A stretch of DNA of 32,226 nucleotides from an uncultured Clostridia bacterium (GTDB lineage: Bacteria > Bacillota > Clostridia > Oscillospirales > CAG-272). The stretch spans positions 1-32,226 of the forward strand of contig CANQYV010000018.1 of assembly GCA_947628165.1 (NCBI GenBank), written 5' to 3'. A program made the translations under genes and the position numbers. This document shows positions 28,625 through 32,226 of this stretch, in pieces. Position 1 is the stretch's first letter; every line of letters begins with the position of its first letter. The notes beneath the pieces were generated by a model, which did no database searches, was not told where the DNA came from, and saw only the letters and a program-made list of their open reading frames with translations.

Positions 28625-31555
28625 TCACGACAGCGGGACGAGGGTGTCGAACATGTCGGCGTTGGCGCGGAGGGCCGCCTCATTGCCGACGGTGCAGACG
28701 TAGCCCTGAGCGACGACGTCGTCGATCGCGTCGGCGCAGGCGCGCAGATCCTCTACGGTGACGTCGAGCGCCTCCTCGCGCTCGCGCTGGATATCCTCAT
28801 GCCGCCTGCCCATGAGATACGCGTCCATCGACTCGGCGGCCGTCTGCCGTGTCGTCTTCGGGAAATCGAGCCCCGAGAACGTGCCGATGATAAGCTTCGT
28901 CAGCTCGCCCTCGTCGGGAGCCATCGCGCGAACGAAATCCGAGGTCTTCCTGTAGACCTCGTCCGTCGCACGGAGCTGCGGGTCGCGGAACGAGGAGAAC
29001 GTCACATTCCCCGTCACGGGCCCGAAGCCGCACGACTGACCGTAAGCGCCGCCCTTCACGCGGATCTCCTGATAGAGATAATCTATGCGGAGCGAATTCG
29101 AGAGCACGCTGTACGCGCCCGTGTATTTGTGCCCCGCCGCGAACATGTTCCCCGCGCGCGTGACATAGTTGACCGCCGAGGGTATCATGAACCCCTCGTT
29201 CTTCTTCACGGGCACAATTTCCGAGCTGCCGCAGGGCTTCTCGCCCGTGTGAAGGTGCGCCAGAAATTCCGGCATCGCCGAGGCGAGAGCCGCCACCGCG
29301 TCGTCGTCCGCCGCAACGCTCACGAGCAGATTCTCCGGGCGGAAGATGTAGGCGATCGCCGCCTTCAGCTTCCTTATGATCTCGTCCGCGCCCGCGTCCG
29401 TGTCGGCCGCCGCCTCCTTCACGGCGAGATATCCGCCGATGCCGCCGATGAGGTCGTTCACGACGGAGGTCTTAGAGAAATACGACTGCGCGCGCAGGCT
29501 GCCGTAGCTGTTCCCGCTGCCTGAAATGCTCGTAAGACGGCCCGACTGCACCTCGCCGATTATCTCGCGCAGGCGCTTTTTGTCGTCAAGCTTCGACGTG
29601 CCGACGATCTCGCCCGCAAGCTCCATCGCGCGGCCCACCTTGTCCGTGAGCGCATATATCGTTATGCTGCCGCCAAAGCGGTATTCGTCATTTTTGCCCG
29701 AAAGCGGAGTCGTCCCGACGCCGAAATATACGCCGCCCGTGTGTATGCCGATCTCATTTGACAGCTCGAAGTAGCCGTGCTTTTCGGTGTCGACCGCGCC
29801 GAGAACGGAGCCGAGCAGACCCGCGCAAGGGAGAAGCTCGGTCGGGATGCCGTCCGCCTTGAAATAGAGGCGGATGTAGGCGACGCCGTGCGTGTCGAGC
29901 TCGTGGCGGACGGCGGGCACGCCGCCGACGGTCGTCTCCGTGTTGTAAAACGGCTTCGCCTCGCGCGAAATGTCAGATCTCGCGAGCGACGGAATGCAGG
30001 AAAGCTCCGCCTCTGTCGGCGGCGCCGACTGATAGTCGCGCAGCCCCTTCGTGTCGGCGACGATTTTGTCGATATCCTCTTTTGTGAGCGACGCCTTGTA
30101 TGCGGCGAGCTTTTCGCGCAGCTTTGCGTCCTGCTTGTCGACAAGGCCGGGCTCCGGCGTGAGCGTGTAGCGGAGCGTGTGGTCCGAGCCGAGAACGTAC
30201 TTCTCGATGAGCTCCTCGAAATATCGGCTGTCGAGGCGGTCGCGCAGCTCGGCGTAGACCTTGTTCAGGCAGAGCGCGTCGAACGGCGCGTCCTCATCGT
30301 AGAGCCACGTCGAGAGCGAATTTATGATGTAGACGAGCCCCTTCGGCATGCTGCCGAAGTCCGCCTCGCGCCAGCGGAACTCGCTCGAATTTATGAACGA
30401 AAGCAGAGAATTTCTGTCAATGCCGTCCTTTACGACGCGGCGGAGCGTGCCCTCGACGGTCTCAAAGAAGCGCGCGCGGTCGGCGCCGTTTGCCTCCTTG
30501 GCGACGACGGCGAACGACGGCTCGAGCATCTGGTCGAGAAGTCCGCCCGTGATGTCGCGGCCGATGCCGGCGTCGAGAAGCGCCTGACGGACGGGCGCGC
30601 CCGGCGAGTAGATGAGGGAGTCGGCGAGCGCCTCGAACGCGGCGGAGTCGGTCCGCGAGAGCGACGGGAGCAGATACGCCTCGCCGAAGTAGGATTTGCC
30701 CTCGACCTCGTCGCCCGCGCCGACAGAGTAGAAGCCCTCCTCCTCGCGGACGCCGCCCCAGCGCGGCTGCGGGTCGATGTGGGAGTCGAGGTCGATTTTG
30801 TCATACGCGGAGAGGTAGTTTTCGTCGAGCCATGAGAGCCTCTCTTCGGCGTCGACGTTGCCGTAGAGGTAGATATAGCTGTTGCAGGGGTGATAGTAGC
30901 GGCGGTGGAAGTCGAGGAACGCCTCGTATGTGAGCTCCGGGATGTGCGCGGGGTCGCCGCCCGAGTTGACGCCGTAGGTCGTGTCGGGATAGAGCTTCTG
31001 CTGGAGATTCTCGAATATGACGGAGTCGGGCGTCGAGAGCGCGCCCTTCATCTCGCTGTAGACGACGCCGTTTATCTTGAGCTCGTCCTCCGGCGTCTCC
31101 ATCTCGTAGTGCCAGCCCTCCTGCATGAAGATCTCGCGGCGGCGGTATATGTTCGGATGGAAAACGGAGTCGAGATAGACGTGCATCAGGTTTTTGAAGT
31201 CCGCGTCGTTGCAACTCGCGACCGGGAACATCGTCTTGTCGGGATACGTCATCGCGTTCAGGAACGTGTGAAGCGAGCCCTTGACGAGCGACATGAACGG
31301 GTCGCGGGACGGGAAATGCTCGGAGCCGTTAAGGACCGTGTGCTCGATGATGTGCGGCACGCCGGTGCTGTCGAATGGAGTCGTGCGGAACGCGGCGCAG
31401 AAGACCTTGTTCTCGTCGTCGTTCAGAATGAGGCAGACGCGCGCGCCCGATTTTATGTGGCGCAGAACGACGCCCTCGGAGGAGATATCGTCAAGCCGCT
31501 CGACCTTGACGACCTCGTAAGCCTTCGGGACGGAAAAATTTAAGTTTTCTGACAT
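28625..31555 (-). CDS. M16C family zinc metallopeptidase (insulinase/presequence-protease-like)
   Basis: This 976-residue protein is of the size of M16C peptidases such as PreP and their Firmicute homologues. The inverted zinc motif HxxEH is present as PHIIEH (H68, E71, H72), with the downstream glutamate in GVVYSEMKGAL. The second half carries the M16C-associated region and an inactive second peptidase-like half with EIRVKGGAYGQSCGF near the C-terminus, a conserved substrate-binding block. No signal peptide is present, so it acts in the cytoplasm, probably degrading peptides within its closed chamber. AAAAGGAGCG precedes the ATG. It is a single-gene unit with its own promoter. Confidence 0.92.
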   Translation of the reverse strand: MSENLNFSVPKAYEVVKVERLDDISSEGVVLRHIKSGARVCLILNDDENKVFCAAFRTTPFDSTGVPHIIEHTVLNGSEHFPSRDPFMSLVKGSLHTFLNAMTYPDKTMFPVASCNDADFKNLMHVYLDSVFHPNIYRRREIFMQEGWHYEMETPEDELKINGVVYSEMKGALSTPDSVIFENLQQKLYPDTTYGVNSGGDPAHIPELTYEAFLDFHRRYYHPCNSYIYLYGNVDAEERLSWLDENYLSAYDKIDLDSHIDPQPRWGGVREEEGFYSVGAGDEVEGKSYFGEAYLLPSLSRTDSAAFEALADSLIYSPGAPVRQALLDAGIGRDITGGLLDQMLEPSFAVVAKEANGADRARFFETVEGTLRRVVKDGIDRNSLLSFINSSEFRWREADFGSMPKGLVYIINSLSTWLYDEDAPFDALCLNKVYAELRDRLDSRYFEELIEKYVLGSDHTLRYTLTPEPGLVDKQDAKLREKLAAYKASLTKEDIDKIVADTKGLRDYQSAPPTEAELSCIPSLARSDISREAKPFYNTETTVGGVPAVRHELDTHGVAYIRLYFKADGIPTELLPCAGLLGSVLGAVDTEKHGYFELSNEIGIHTGGVYFGVGTTPLSGKNDEYRFGGSITIYALTDKVGRAMELAGEIVGTSKLDDKKRLREIIGEVQSGRLTSISGSGNSYGSLRAQSYFSKTSVVNDLIGGIGGYLAVKEAAADTDAGADEIIRKLKAAIAYIFRPENLLVSVAADDDAVAALASAMPEFLAHLHTGEKPCGSSEIVPVKKNEGFMIPSAVNYVTRAGNMFAAGHKYTGAYSVLSNSLRIDYLYQEIRVKGGAYGQSCGFGPVTGNVTFSSFRDPQLRATDEVYRKTSDFVRAMAPDEGELTKLIIGTFSGLDFPKTTRQTAAESMDAYLMGRRHEDIQREREEALDVTVEDLRACADAIDDVVAQGYVCTVGNEAALRANADMFDTLVPLS

Positions 31556-31609
31556 GTGTTTTCGCTCCTTTTATTTTTTATGCGGTGGATTTTTCTATCA
31601 TTTATATAT

Positions 31610-31638
31610 ATTGTACCACGAACGCGCCGCCGTGGCAA
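31610..31638 (-). promoter_or_regulatory. Promoter of the M16 peptidase gene
   Basis: TTGCCA (31638-31633), 17 bases, TACAAT (31615-31610) on the minus strand, about 55 bases before the ATG. Confidence 0.72.
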
Positions 31639-31671
31639 GCGTGTGTGCGAAAATATTGCATAAATACGAAG

Positions 31672-31711
31672 GGGGAGAGCCGCTTTTTGCAGCCCTCCCC
31701 GCCGTTTTTTT
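31672..31711. terminator. Terminator after the truncated surface protein gene
   Basis: GGGGAGAGCCGC and GCAGCCCTCCCC form a stem with two mismatches around TTTTT. On the plus strand it is followed closely by seven T. On the minus strand, where the surface protein gene ends at 31723, the trailing sequence is weaker (CCTTCGTATTT). It may act in both directions. Confidence 0.6.
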
Positions 31712-31722
31712 ATTTCCGGAGC

Positions 31723-32226
31723 TTATCTTTCCGATTTTTTCTTCCTGCCGCATACCGCAAGCCACGCGAGCGCGCAGCACGATACCGCCAGGAGCGAGGC
31801 GAATATCACGGCTCTGCCGTCGTCCCCCGTCGCGGGCACGCCGCCGTCACCCGTGTCCGCCGCCGTTGTGTCGGGCGCGGTTGTATCGGGAGCCGTGTCC
31901 GGATTTGTATCCGGCGCCGTCGTGTCGGGCGCCGTGTCCGGAGTCGTATCCGGAGCCGTATCCGGGGTAGTGTCCGGATTTGTGTCCGGCGTCGTGTCCG
32001 GAGTCGTATCCGGAGTCGTATCCGGAGTCGTATCCGGGGTAGTGTCGGGCGCGGCCTTAACGGTCACGGTGATGACAGTCTCGAGCCCGCCGTACGTTAT
32101 CTTCACCTCGGCGTCTCCCGCCTTGCCGAAATCGTACACGAACTCAAATTCCGACGTGTCCGTCACCGTCTCTTCCGTGCCGTTGTCGTATTCGACCGTC
32201 AGCGCCATGCCCTCGGGGTCAAATTC
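31723..32226 (-). CDS. C-terminal part of a surface protein with Pro-Asp-Thr repeats (5' end outside window)
   Basis: The frame is open to the right edge, so only the last 167 residues are seen. They hold the end of a Big_3-like bacterial Ig domain (TDTSEFEFVYDFGKAGDAEV and GGLETVITVTVKA). A linker of about 15 repeats of PDTT/PDTN/PDTA follows, then VPATGDDG, a hydrophobic helix (FASLLAVSCCALAWLAV) and CGRKKKSER. This is a cell-wall sorting-type C-terminus with a TGD variant, so the protein should be displayed on the cell surface. The ATG at 32208 is internal to the Ig domain and is not taken as the start. Confidence 0.82.
   Translation of the reverse strand, partial: EFDPEGMALTVEYDNGTEETVTDTSEFEFVYDFGKAGDAEVKITYGGLETVITVTVKAAPDTTPDTTPDTTPDTTPDTTPDTNPDTTPDTAPDTTPDTAPDTTAPDTNPDTAPDTTAPDTTAADTGDGGVPATGDDGRAVIFASLLAVSCCALAWLAVCGRKKKSER

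Overview
The window looks like chromosomal DNA from an uncultured, GC-rich gut-type Clostridium relative (Oscillospiraceae/Ruminococcaceae-like). This rests on AGGAGG-type ribosome binding sites, TTGACA/TATAAT promoters, dockerin- and cohesin-like modules, large secreted proteins ending in an xATGD-plus-membrane-helix tail, a RACo-type corrinoid activator and an M16C peptidase. No rRNA, tRNA, CRISPR array, transposase or phage gene was recognised.

Left part (1-19,200). Housekeeping genes are separated by unusually long non-coding blocks. The genes are a DUF1846 protein with a GpsA-like dehydrogenase (one operon), a histidine phosphatase, a stand-alone FAD-synthetase-type protein, a giant dockerin/cohesin-containing subtilisin on the minus strand, and a copper module (CsoR repressor, then CopA ATPase carrying a C-terminal CopZ-like domain). 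Every long gap here (1-703, 3357-4264, 5936-6817, 14055-14919, 17668-18545, 18550-19090) holds a copy of one repeat family. Each complete copy is an imperfect palindrome of about 0.85-0.9 kb. It is bounded by ATAAG(G/A)GGG...CCC(C/T)CTTAT hairpins and flanked by short units of the type TATCCCCC-n-GGAACGGAAACAAAC. I can match this to no known element, and it is the strongest candidate for something undescribed.

Right part (19,249-32,226). All recognised protein genes lie on the minus strand and no copy of the palindrome is present. They are a secreted transglutaminase-like protein with CxxC/His repeats, a Fic protein overlapping a RACo-like protein, an overlapping AAA-ATPase plus TOPRIM/RloB-like pair (a candidate defence module), a GNAT acetyltransferase, an M16C metallopeptidase, and the C-terminus of a further surface protein with Pro-Asp-Thr repeats. 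Between the acetyltransferase and the peptidase a near-consensus plus-strand promoter drives a short, highly structured transcript that may be a small RNA or a type I toxin-antitoxin-like locus.

Functional links. CsoR should repress its own promoter through two tandem operator-like inverted repeats and probably copA, although a palindromic element separates the two genes. The subtilisin reading frame is broken by a ten-base G tract just after the signal peptide and propeptide start. One base fewer restores a single protein of about 2,127 residues, so this is either a phase-variable switch or an assembly error. Three large surface proteins share the same style of C-terminal anchor. All assignments come from reading the sequence and recalling family motifs; no database search was run.
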